Shown: positions 7,853 through 15,345 of the stretch, one piece after another
Layout of the letters: the number at the start of each line of letters is the position of its first letter
Numbering within the stretch: the stretch's first letter is position 1
DNA from: Nonomuraea gerenzanensis
GTDB lineage: Bacteria > Actinomycetota > Actinomycetes > Streptosporangiales > Streptosporangiaceae
NCBI RefSeq assembly: GCF_020215645.1
Contig: NZ_CP084058.1
Location: forward strand, 2,666,001-2,730,000
Direction of reading: 5' to 3'
DNA: 64,000 nt
The notes under the pieces: model-generated
What the model was told of the DNA's origin: nothing
Seen by the model: the letters and a program-made list of their open reading frames with translations, nothing else
Databases searched by the model: none
Translations under genes and position numbers: made by a program

Positions 7853-7932
7853 AGCTTCGACCACCCCACGGCGAAGAACCAGGCCAGCCCGACCACGATC
7901 ACCAGTGTGGTCAGCGTGAACATCACGCGCAT
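7849..7932 (-). CDS. 27-residue single-pass membrane peptide
   Basis: Very short gene between the lipoprotein and the DUF6766-type gene. It encodes MRVMFTLTT, then a hydrophobic run to FFAVGWSKL: one membrane helix with a short basic end. Its ATG overlaps the upstream stop by one base (TGATG) and its TGA overlaps the next start (GTGA), so all three genes look translationally coupled. No family recognised; it could be a small subunit or assembly factor for the DUF6766-type protein. Evidence is the coupling and the perfect hydrophobic character; it is too short for composition tests. Confidence 0.6.
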   Translation of the reverse strand: MRVMFTLTTLVIVVGLAWFFAVGWSKL

Positions 7933-8312
7933 CAGTCGTCCACCTCGCAGTCGTACGGCAGGTCGCCCATCGGCTCGCAACCCGCGGCCCTGATCCGCCA
8001 GCCATCGCTGAAGCGGTGCAGGAACAGCGTGTCGCCGGCCAGGCGGACCTGGGCGTCGTCGCCCCACACGGCCACCTGCGTGACCTGGCCGCCGGCGCCC
8101 AGCCCCAGCTCGCGCAGCGCTTCGGCGCAGCTCTGACCGGAGTCGGGCAGCTTGTCGGCGGTCTTCCTGGCGAGCATCGCGCACGCCGCCTCCTCCTGGT
8201 GCGCGGAGAGCGCGGCGTGGAAGCGCTCGGCCGCCCGCGCGGGGGCGGTCGTGTCCGGAGCGCAACCCACAGTGACGAGAGACATCATCAGCACGACGAG
8301 CGCCATCCTCAT
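7932..8312 (-). CDS. Small lipoprotein, 126 aa
   Basis: Signal peptide of class II: basic MRMA, hydrophobic core and lipobox VTVGC with Cys17 as the lipidated residue. The mature domain has four further cysteines (AACAM, QSCAE, AAGCE, YDCE), probably two disulfides, and a fold reminiscent of small DUF4878/NTF2-like exported domains (helix, then GGQVTQVAVWGDDAQVRL strands). It is the first gene of the operon with the 27-residue peptide and DUF6766-type protein, which suggests all three act together at the membrane. GGGG lies 6 nt before the ATG. Confidence 0.8.
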   Translation of the reverse strand: MRMALVVLMMSLVTVGCAPDTTAPARAAERFHAALSAHQEEAACAMLARKTADKLPDSGQSCAEALRELGLGAGGQVTQVAVWGDDAQVRLAGDTLFLHRFSDGWRIRAAGCEPMGDLPYDCEVDD

Positions 8313-8353
8313 GAGCCCCTGCTACCCACAGAACGATCAGGCATGCTGGTCCG

Positions 8354-8857
8354 ATGCAGAGAACAGACACCCCCTCCTCCTGGGACGAACGCAGCACGCT
8401 GCGCGCACTCCACGACTTCACGCGGGCGACCGCCGTCGCCAAGTGCGAGGGGCTGAGCGACGAGGACGCCAGGCGGGCGCCACTGGCGACCTCCCCGCTC
8501 ATGACGGTCTCCGGGGTGATCAACCACCTGCGGTGGAACGAGTACTACTGGTTCGAGGTGATGTTCCTCGGCGGCGCGAACCGCGGCCCGTGGACGGACG
8601 AGGAACCCGACGCCGAGTTCACCGTCGCCCTGCGGGACCCGCTGGCCCGGGTCGTCGAGGAGTACCAGGCCCAGTGCCGCAGGGTGGACGAGCTGGTCGA
8701 GGGCATCTCGCTGGACGAGCGCTCCAAAGTCGCCGACAGCAAGGGCGACCATCTCACGCTCAGGTGGATCATCGGCCACCTGACCGAGGAGACCGCCCGC
8801 CACAACGGCCACCTCGACATCCTGCGCGAGCTGATCGACGGGGTGAAGGGCTTCTGA
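8354..8857 (+). CDS. DinB/DUF664-family metal-dependent protein, 167 aa
   Basis: Four-helix-bundle protein of the DinB superfamily (YfiT/DUF664 type), whose members bind a divalent metal through three histidines and are often thiol-dependent S-transferases in actinobacteria. Candidate ligands are His in INHLRWNEYYWF (about residue 57), His in RWIIGHLTEETARHNGHLD (about residues 141 and 149-152). The length is normal. No substrate can be deduced. A 32-bp duplication copies its last codons and stop (second copy reads VDGVRRF-stop). Cytosolic; no signal peptide. Confidence 0.83.
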   Translation: MQRTDTPSSWDERSTLRALHDFTRATAVAKCEGLSDEDARRAPLATSPLMTVSGVINHLRWNEYYWFEVMFLGGANRGPWTDEEPDAEFTVALRDPLARVVEEYQAQCRRVDELVEGISLDERSKVADSKGDHLTLRWIIGHLTEETARHNGHLDILRELIDGVKGF

Positions 8858-8897
8858 CCGAGCCGGTCGACGGCGTGCGGCGCTTCTAACCGAGCTG
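8834..8897. repeat. 32-bp tandem duplication spanning the stop of the DinB-like gene
   Basis: Copies at 8834-8865 and 8866-8897, 25 of 32 bases identical by eye. Copy one ends the gene with codons for IDGVKGF and TGA. Copy two repeats them as VDGVRRF and TAA. The right end also reaches into the 3' end of the convergent gene at 8886. Confidence 0.75.
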
Positions 8898-9431
8898 GTC
8901 GAGCACCGGTGCCACCAGCGCGTTGAGCTCGCGGGCCAGCACGCTCACCGCGCGGTGCGCGCTCTGCTCGACCTCCATGTGCGGGCCCTCGGGCTCCGGC
9001 GGCAGGTCGTCGAGCGGCAGCGGCGCCTCCACGAGCAGCGAGGGCCGCAGGAACGGCAGCCTGGCCAGGTCCTGCTGGGTCGGCTCGACGTACTGGCCGA
9101 AGGTCTCCTGCCAGCCCAGCCAGCCCCGGTCGCGCCACCAGGCCCGCGAGCGCCGCAGCTCCTCCGGCAGCGGGGAGACGATCCTGACCCGCGCGTAGAG
9201 GGTGCCGTCCCAGGTGTTGCGGTGACAGCTCGCCTCCAGGACGCGCCGGTCCCACCGCACGTAGCCGGGGGCCAGCGACGGCGGCGTGGCCAGCTCCCAC
9301 GCCGTGCACGCGAACCGGACGGGCGCGATGTCGCCGAACTCGAACTCGTCGAGGTTCTTGCGCACGTGTACGGCATAGCGCCCGTCACGGTCCCTGTCGA
9401 ACTCCTGATCGATCCAGAACGCCTTGCCCAT
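8886..9431 (-). CDS. Hypothetical protein, 181 aa
   Basis: No family recognised. The protein is soluble, aromatic- and Arg-rich (Trp in WRDRGWLGWQ and FWIDQEF), with an Asp/Arg-rich N terminus and an acidic-proline stretch PPEPEGPH, and a final helix. Actinomycete proteins of this kind are usually single-copy cytosolic unknowns. I start it at ATG 9431 (MGKAFWIDQEF), which has GTAGGTG 4-6 nt upstream; a longer frame up to 9542 adds 37 residues with no coding look. Convergent with the DinB-like gene. Confidence 0.7.
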   Translation of the reverse strand: MGKAFWIDQEFDRDRDGRYAVHVRKNLDEFEFGDIAPVRFACTAWELATPPSLAPGYVRWDRRVLEASCHRNTWDGTLYARVRIVSPLPEELRRSRAWWRDRGWLGWQETFGQYVEPTQQDLARLPFLRPSLLVEAPLPLDDLPPEPEGPHMEVEQSAHRAVSVLARELNALVAPVLDQLG

Positions 9432-9553
9432 GACACCTACGCTACGGCGCTCCCCGACTCCGCCGCGGGCGGACCCAAGATCTCGGAATGCGCTGTGACG
9501 CGGATGACACATCTGTAGCTTTTTCACATTGTTCAGCGACATTGGGGAGAGTT

Positions 9554-12500
9554 ATGGCGTCAGAACAGCTCGACGCGGCCATGGAGCATTGGAAAGCGGG
9601 AGACCTCGACCGGGCCGCCGCGCTGTTCAGGCAGATCGCGGCCACAGGGGACCCCGAGGCCTCCCACCTGCTGGCCGGGCTCCTGCACGAGCAGGGGGAC
9701 CTGGAGGGCGCCGAGGCGGCGCACCGGTCGGTGATCCAGTCCGGCGACCCGGTGTTCGGGCAGCGCTCGGCCATCGCCATGGGCATGATGCTGGTCACCG
9801 CCGAGGAGTGGGCCGCGGCGCACCGGGTGCTGATGATCGCCTCCGACGGCGCCGACTTCGAGGTGGCCGCGCTCGCGGACACGGCGCTGGTGCTGGTGCT
9901 GACCCAGCTCGGCGACGCGCAGGGCGCGCAGGAGTCGCTGGAGCGGGCCCGCAGGTGCCACAGCCCCGCCGTGGCCGAGCTGGCCGCGCGCCTGGAGCTG
10001 CCCGAGTTCCACCAGGACCCGGCCTCGGCCCGCGACCTGTACGAGGCGGCCGAGGACGAGGACGACTACCAGGCGCTGCTCACCTGCGGGGACCCGGAGA
10101 TCGTGGCGCTGTCGGCGTTCCGGCTCTACCAGCTCCACGCCGAGGACGGCGACTTCGACGCGGCGCGCGAGGCGTGCGAGCACGCCATCGCCGTCGGCTC
10201 AGAGGAGCACCGCGCCATGGCGCACAAGCTGCTCGGCGCGGTGCTGGTGGACCTGGGCGAGTACGCCGAGTCCGCCGCCGCCTACCGGGTGGCCGCCGAG
10301 GACCCCAGGCCGGACCTCCGGCTGCCCTCGCTCATCGAGCTGGCCAAGGTGACCGCGCAGCTCGGCGACGAGGACGAGACCAGGGCCATCTTCGACCGGG
10401 TGATCGCCAGCGGCCACCGCGAGTACGCCACGCAGGCCCAGGCCTGCCTCGCCCAGCTGCACACCGAGGCGGGCGAGCCCGACGAGGCGCTGGCCGCGGT
10501 GCGCGCCGTGCTGGAGTCCGGCGCCGAGGAGTGGGCCTCCGCCTGCGTCAACCTGCTCGGCCTGCTGCTCGACCGGCACCCCGGGGCCCGCGACGAGATC
10601 ATGGAGCTGCTGGGCCTGGCCGCCGCCCACGACGACCAGGACGCCGCGTTCAAGGCCGCCCTGCTGCTCGACCACGCCGCCAGGCAGCAGCCGCTGGCCG
10701 ACCCCGTCGAGGAGCTGGCACTCCAGGACGTCGACGACGGCATCGAGGCGCTCAAGGCCGGCGAGCTGGCCAGGGCCAGGCGGCTGCTGCGCAGGGCCGC
10801 CGACTCCGGCGCGCCCGCCCAGTCGCTGCGCGCCATGGTGGTGCTGGCCAAGCTGGAGCTGGGCGAGGGGGACCGGGAGCAGGCCGACGAGCTGCTGGCG
10901 TACGTGGCCGAGGGCGACGACGTGCTGCAGGGCTTCAACGCGGCGTTCCTGCTGCACCTGCTGCGCTCGTCCGGCGCGCAGCCGCACCCGGTGCTCGGCG
11001 CGATGCTCGACCACCAGCGGCTGGGCAGGGAGGAGGGGCTGGAGCGCTACCAGGAGGCCGCGCGGCACCCCGACCCCGGCGTGGCCGCCATCGGCACCGC
11101 CGTGTTCGCGCAGGTGCTCACCTCCATCGGCTACGACCTGTCCGAGGTGCGCGAGCTGTTCCTGTCGGCGGCGCGCAGCGGTGACCCGCTGGCGCTGTCG
11201 TACACGGCGATGATCTGCAAGGACGTGCTCGCCGACCGGGCGGAGGCGGTCGAGCTGCTGCGCGAGGCGCTGGTGGACGGGCATCCCGCGCTAGCTGCCT
11301 GGGTGGGGTGGACGCTGGGCGGGCTGGTCGCCGAGGAGGATCCGGGACAGGCGCGGGAGGCGTACGAGGTGGCCCGCACGGCGGGGCACCGGGGGCTGCG
11401 GTTCGAGGCGGCGGCCGGGTTGAGCACGGTGTACGAGCTGCAGGGCGACCTGCTCGCCGCCTGCCGGCTGCACGAGCGGGTGATCGCCGAGGGGGAGCCG
11501 GGGCGCGCGGCGCTGCCGCTGGCGTACGGGCGGCTCAGGCTCGACGACGTGGCCGGTGCGCTGGCCGCCTTCGAGCTGGGTGACGACGAGCTGTGCGGTT
11601 TCGGGCGGCTGGTGCTCAGGGGTGACTTCGAGGCGGCGGCGCGGGCGTTCCCCGAGGGGGAGGAGGGGGCGATGGCCGGGGTGCTCGCCATGGAGTGCGC
11701 GAGCGCCTGGCAGCGCACCGGTCAGTACGACGCCGCCGGTGGGGCGCTCGCGCTGGTCGCCGGTGCCGGGCAGCCCGCTCAGCGCCAGCAGGCCGGGTGC
11801 CTGCTCGGGGCGTTGCGGGGCGATGCCGGTGACCGGCGCGGGGCGGTGGAGGCGTTCATGGGGGCGCTGGGGGAGGACGAGCATCTCAACGGGGTGGCGC
11901 TGCGGTCGGCTGGTGCGGTCCTGCGGGAGCTGGGCGAGCACGCGCAGGCCGTGGAGGTGCTCGGGCGCGTGCCGGACGGCGACGGTGAGCTGACCCTGAT
12001 GATCGCGGAGTCGCTGGTGGAGTGCGAGCGCGTGGAGGAGGCCCGCGAACGCCTGGCCGACGCCTTCGGCGCTGCGGACGGCCACGAGCGCACGGCCGAG
12101 GACGTCGGCGCTGCGGACGGCCACGAGCGCTTGGCCGGTGCGGCGCTGGGTGGCGAGGGTGCGCTGCATCTCGCGCGATGGCTGCGGCGGCGCGGGGACG
12201 CCGAGGGGGCGCTGGCGGTCATGCGGGCCGCCCCGCCCGAGGTTTCCGGGATGTCGGAGTGCCTGCTCGGCAGCCTGCTGGCCGAGACCGGCGACCTGCC
12301 GGGCGCCAGGGCCGCCTACGAGCGGGCGGCGGCGCTCGACCCCGGCGCGGAGCCGGAGATCATGCTGGAGGCGGGCCGCTGCCTGCTGGCGGCGGGTGAC
12401 ACGGAATCGGGCCCCTTCGCACTGGAGCGGGCCGCCGCGCAGGACGACGACGAGCACGCCGCCGCCGTGGCCCGGTACCTGCTCGGCCGCGCCGTCCCGG

Positions 12501-14530
12501 AGGAGCTGCCCTGGGTGCTGCTGGCCGAGGGCGACAGGCCGGGCGCGCTGGCGGCGCTGATCGGCCGTACCGGGTCGCAGCCGCTGGCCGCGCTGCTGCT
12601 CGCGCTGCACGACGACGACGTACGCGAGGTGGGCCGTCTCCTGGAGACCCTCGGCCCCGCCGAGCGCGCGGAGGCGATGGACGAGATCATGATCAGGGCC
12701 TCGCGGACGCCGGCGCTCTACCGCCTGGTCGTCGAGCACGGCGAGCCCGAGGTCGCCGCCAAGGCTGCGATCGGCCTCGGCGCCGCCATCGCCGAGGAAG
12801 GCGACAACTGCCGCGCCGAGCTGTCCTTCCTGCCCGCCACCGGCCATCCGGCCACGGCGGGCGCGGCCTGGGGCAACATCGCGGTCGTCCGCCATCGCCG
12901 CGGCGACCTCGACGGGGCGCTGGAGGCCGCCACGGCCGGGCTGCCCGCCACCGCGGCCCTCGCCGCCGACCTGCTCGTGGAGCGCGGCGACACCGGGCGG
13001 GCCAGGAGCCTGCTGGCGGAGGCGGCCGCGGCGGGCGACCTGGCGTGCCTGCGGCAGCTCCTCCTGCACCTGCTCGACGAGCAGGACCACGGCGCCACGA
13101 TCGAGCAGGCGGAGCGGGCCGTGGGCACCGGCGACCCGGAGACCGTGGCGATGGGCTACTGGGCGTGGGGCGGCGCGCTCGGCGCCCGGGGCGAGGTGCG
13201 CGAGGCCGCCGGCATGTACGCCAAGGGCATCGAGGCCGGGCCGCCCGAGCTGGCCGCGTCCCTGCGGCTGGACCTGGCCACGGCCCTGCGCGAGCTGGGC
13301 GACGCCGACGGGGCCGAGCGGGAGCTGGGCCTGGCCGTCGGCTCCGGCCACCCGTACGCCGCGGCGCAGGCGCACGTGCGGCGCGGTGTCTGGCTGTACG
13401 AGGACGGCCTGGCGCTGCCCGCGGCCCGCTCGTTCGCCGACGCGCTCGGCACCGGCATGGGCGAGACCGCCCTGGACGCGCTGAACGGCATCTCCCAGGA
13501 GCTGTGCGACCGGGGCGAGCACGCGGCGGCGCTGGAGGTGCTGTCGCTGATGGGCGAGCACGGCGCCGTCCAGGCCCGTGCGCTCGGTGCCCGGTGCGCG
13601 GACCCGGCGGCCGTGCCCGGCTACTTCGAGCTGGCGGGCTCGGGTCCGTACAGCGAGCTGGAGGCGGCCGGGCGGCTGGCGGAGCTGGGGGAGACGGCGG
13701 CGGCGCGCGCCACGTACGAGCGGCTCAACGAGCACGAGGACCCGGACGTGCGCTTCGTCGCCGGCGGCAGGCTGCTGGAGCTGCTCGACTCGGCCGGCGA
13801 CGCGGAGGCGTTCTACGACCTGGCCGAGCGGCGCGCCGGCGACGCCGACAGCCCGGCGCCCGGGGTGTTCGGCAGCCTGCTCGGCATGTTGCAGGAGCGC
13901 CAGGGCGACACCGAGGCGTCGCTGCGCACGCTGCGCGAGGCGGCGCAGAACGGCGAGCCGACCTCGCTCAGCGTGTACGCCCAGACCCTGGTGGGCGCCG
14001 GGCACGTCGAGGAGGGCAGGCAGGTGTACCTGCGCGTGCTGGACGCCGGCGACGACGACCTCGCCGCCCGGGCCATGATCGCGCTCGGGCAGACGTACCA
14101 CGAGGAGGACGAGGAGCGGGCGCGCGCCTGGTACCGCAGGGCCGTGGAGGAGGGCGCGGGGCACCTCAGCGCGCTGGCCGCGATGTACCTGGGCGCGCTG
14201 GCCAAGCGGAGCAGGGACTTCGCCGAGGCGCTCACCTGGTACCAGCGCGTCATCGACGCCGGCGACTCCGAGTCGGGCATGGCGGCGGCGCACCTCGGCG
14301 AGCTGTGCTACTGGCTCGGCGACCGCGACGGCGCGCTGCGTTACTACGAGCTGACGCTGGGGCTGAGCGAGCGGCCCGAGCTCGTCGCCGAGGCCGCCTG
14401 CAGGCTCGGCGAGATCAGGTACGAGCGCGGCGACCTGGAGCTGGCCCGCCGGCTGCTGACCACGGCCGTCGATACCGGCGAGCCGGTGTTCGCCGCCGAG
14501 GCCGAGACGCTGCTGGCCAAGCTCGCCTGA
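9554..14530 (+). CDS. Giant tetratricopeptide-repeat protein, 1658 aa
   Basis: Almost the whole protein is built of TPR/Sel1-like helical pairs, with recurring patterns such as AAALFRQIAATGDPEA, AREAYEVARTAGH and ALTWYQRVIDAGDSESG. Many blades are 33-37 residues. There is no signal peptide, no membrane segment and no recognised catalytic or DNA-binding domain, so it is a cytosolic scaffold. It is strongly acidic and Ala-rich. The start at ATG 9554 is set by GGGGAGAG 5 nt upstream; an upstream in-frame ATG at 9488 lacks one. A 13-codon in-frame duplication (GAADGHER twice, 12066-12130) shows recent internal expansion. It is monocistronic, with a terminator after it. Confidence 0.9.
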   Translation: MASEQLDAAMEHWKAGDLDRAAALFRQIAATGDPEASHLLAGLLHEQGDLEGAEAAHRSVIQSGDPVFGQRSAIAMGMMLVTAEEWAAAHRVLMIASDGADFEVAALADTALVLVLTQLGDAQGAQESLERARRCHSPAVAELAARLELPEFHQDPASARDLYEAAEDEDDYQALLTCGDPEIVALSAFRLYQLHAEDGDFDAAREACEHAIAVGSEEHRAMAHKLLGAVLVDLGEYAESAAAYRVAAEDPRPDLRLPSLIELAKVTAQLGDEDETRAIFDRVIASGHREYATQAQACLAQLHTEAGEPDEALAAVRAVLESGAEEWASACVNLLGLLLDRHPGARDEIMELLGLAAAHDDQDAAFKAALLLDHAARQQPLADPVEELALQDVDDGIEALKAGELARARRLLRRAADSGAPAQSLRAMVVLAKLELGEGDREQADELLAYVAEGDDVLQGFNAAFLLHLLRSSGAQPHPVLGAMLDHQRLGREEGLERYQEAARHPDPGVAAIGTAVFAQVLTSIGYDLSEVRELFLSAARSGDPLALSYTAMICKDVLADRAEAVELLREALVDGHPALAAWVGWTLGGLVAEEDPGQAREAYEVARTAGHRGLRFEAAAGLSTVYELQGDLLAACRLHERVIAEGEPGRAALPLAYGRLRLDDVAGALAAFELGDDELCGFGRLVLRGDFEAAARAFPEGEEGAMAGVLAMECASAWQRTGQYDAAGGALALVAGAGQPAQRQQAGCLLGALRGDAGDRRGAVEAFMGALGEDEHLNGVALRSAGAVLRELGEHAQAVEVLGRVPDGDGELTLMIAESLVECERVEEARERLADAFGAADGHERTAEDVGAADGHERLAGAALGGEGALHLARWLRRRGDAEGALAVMRAAPPEVSGMSECLLGSLLAETGDLPGARAAYERAAALDPGAEPEIMLEAGRCLLAAGDTESGPFALERAAAQDDDEHAAAVARYLLGRAVPEELPWVLLAEGDRPGALAALIGRTGSQPLAALLLALHDDDVREVGRLLETLGPAERAEAMDEIMIRASRTPALYRLVVEHGEPEVAAKAAIGLGAAIAEEGDNCRAELSFLPATGHPATAGAAWGNIAVVRHRRGDLDGALEAATAGLPATAALAADLLVERGDTGRARSLLAEAAAAGDLACLRQLLLHLLDEQDHGATIEQAERAVGTGDPETVAMGYWAWGGALGARGEVREAAGMYAKGIEAGPPELAASLRLDLATALRELGDADGAERELGLAVGSGHPYAAAQAHVRRGVWLYEDGLALPAARSFADALGTGMGETALDALNGISQELCDRGEHAAALEVLSLMGEHGAVQARALGARCADPAAVPGYFELAGSGPYSELEAAGRLAELGETAAARATYERLNEHEDPDVRFVAGGRLLELLDSAGDAEAFYDLAERRAGDADSPAPGVFGSLLGMLQERQGDTEASLRTLREAAQNGEPTSLSVYAQTLVGAGHVEEGRQVYLRVLDAGDDDLAARAMIALGQTYHEEDEERARAWYRRAVEEGAGHLSALAAMYLGALAKRSRDFAEALTWYQRVIDAGDSESGMAAAHLGELCYWLGDRDGALRYYELTLGLSERPELVAEAACRLGEIRYERGDLELARRLLTTAVDTGEPVFAAEAETLLAKLA

Positions 14531-14536
14531 ACGCAG

Positions 14537-14564
14537 GTTCACCCCGGAGTGCCGTGGGGTGAAC
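14537..14564 (+). terminator. Terminator of the TPR gene
   Basis: GTTCACCCC and GGGGTGAAC form a perfect 9-bp stem with a 10-nt loop, 7 nt after the TPR stop. Confidence 0.8.
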
Positions 14565-14578
14565 TTGTGCTTAATAAA

Positions 14579-14604
14579 TTGACCAATTAGTCTTATCTGG
14601 TCAA
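14579..14604. promoter_or_regulatory. Inverted repeat upstream of TetR, likely self-operator
   Basis: Arms TTGACCA (14579-14585) and TGGTCAA (14598-14604), perfect complements, spaced 12 nt, 19 bp before the TetR ATG. The region is locally AT-rich. Autorepression by the downstream TetR is the natural reading (inference). Confidence 0.6.
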
Positions 14605-14622
14605 ACAAATGGGGTGAGGCGC

Positions 14623-15345
14623 ATGGCCAGGGCAGGGCGGCCACCACGGGACCCGGCGCACCAGCTCGCACGGGCGCACCGGATCCTCGACGCGGTCGCC
14701 GAGCTGGTGCTGCGCTGGGGCTACGACAAGACCACGATCGACGACCTCGCCAAGCGCGCAGGCGTTGCCAAGGGCACCATCTACCTGCACTGGAAGACGC
14801 GCGACGAGATCTTCGCCGCGTTGCTGCGCCGCGAGCGCGTGCACATGATGGCCGAGCTGCGCGACAGGGCGCCGGCCACGCCGGGCGAGCTGTTCGGCGA
14901 GTACGCGCGGGGGCTGCTGCGGCGTCCGCTGCTCCAGGCGGCGCTGACCGGCGACTCCGAGGTGCTCGGCAAGCTGACCCGCCAGAAGCGCAGCGGCACC
15001 AGCTGGCCGCAGAGCGAGGCGGCCTTCGCCCCGTACCTGGCCCGGCTGGTGAGACTCGGCGCGATCCGCGACGACCCCGGCGACCACATCGTGACCATCG
15101 GCTCGATCGTCTACGGGTTCCTGTTCATGCGGACGGCCCTGCCCGACCACGCCGTGCCGTCCGACGACCGCGTGGCGGAGCTGGTGGCCGACACCGTGGA
15201 GCGGGCCCTGAGCGCCGGCCGCCCGTTGTCGCCCGCCGACGCCGAGGCGGTCGCGCGCGCCACCCTCGACTTTCTCGACGCCGCAGCGGAGGTGGCCCAG
15301 CGCAAGCTGGACGCCTCCCTGGGCTCTAAGGAGCGTGTGCAGTGA
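14623..15345 (+). CDS. TetR/AcrR-family transcriptional regulator
   Basis: One-component repressor. The N-terminal helix-turn-helix reads TIDDLAKRAGVAKGTIYLHW, and the C-terminal ligand/dimer domain is helical (240 aa, slightly longer than the usual 190-220 because of a C-terminal extension rich in Ala/Asp). I choose ATG 14623 (MARAGRPPRD); GTG 14614 is an alternative in the same frame, with GGGGTGAGG between them. Its stop overlaps the next start (GTGA), so it forms an operon with the phosphotransferase-like gene and probably controls it. Confidence 0.92.
   Translation: MARAGRPPRDPAHQLARAHRILDAVAELVLRWGYDKTTIDDLAKRAGVAKGTIYLHWKTRDEIFAALLRRERVHMMAELRDRAPATPGELFGEYARGLLRRPLLQAALTGDSEVLGKLTRQKRSGTSWPQSEAAFAPYLARLVRLGAIRDDPGDHIVTIGSIVYGFLFMRTALPDHAVPSDDRVAELVADTVERALSAGRPLSPADAEAVARATLDFLDAAAEVAQRKLDASLGSKERVQ

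Noticed and set aside
11291..14671. Long open frames opposite the TPR gene and the glycosidase genes
   Set aside because: Same reason: the sense strands carry clear repeat or catalytic motifs and the antisense translations do not.
14560..15345. Rifamycin-associated element upstream of the phosphotransferase-like gene
   Set aside because: No 19-bp inverted repeat of that type found; the only palindrome fits a TetR site.
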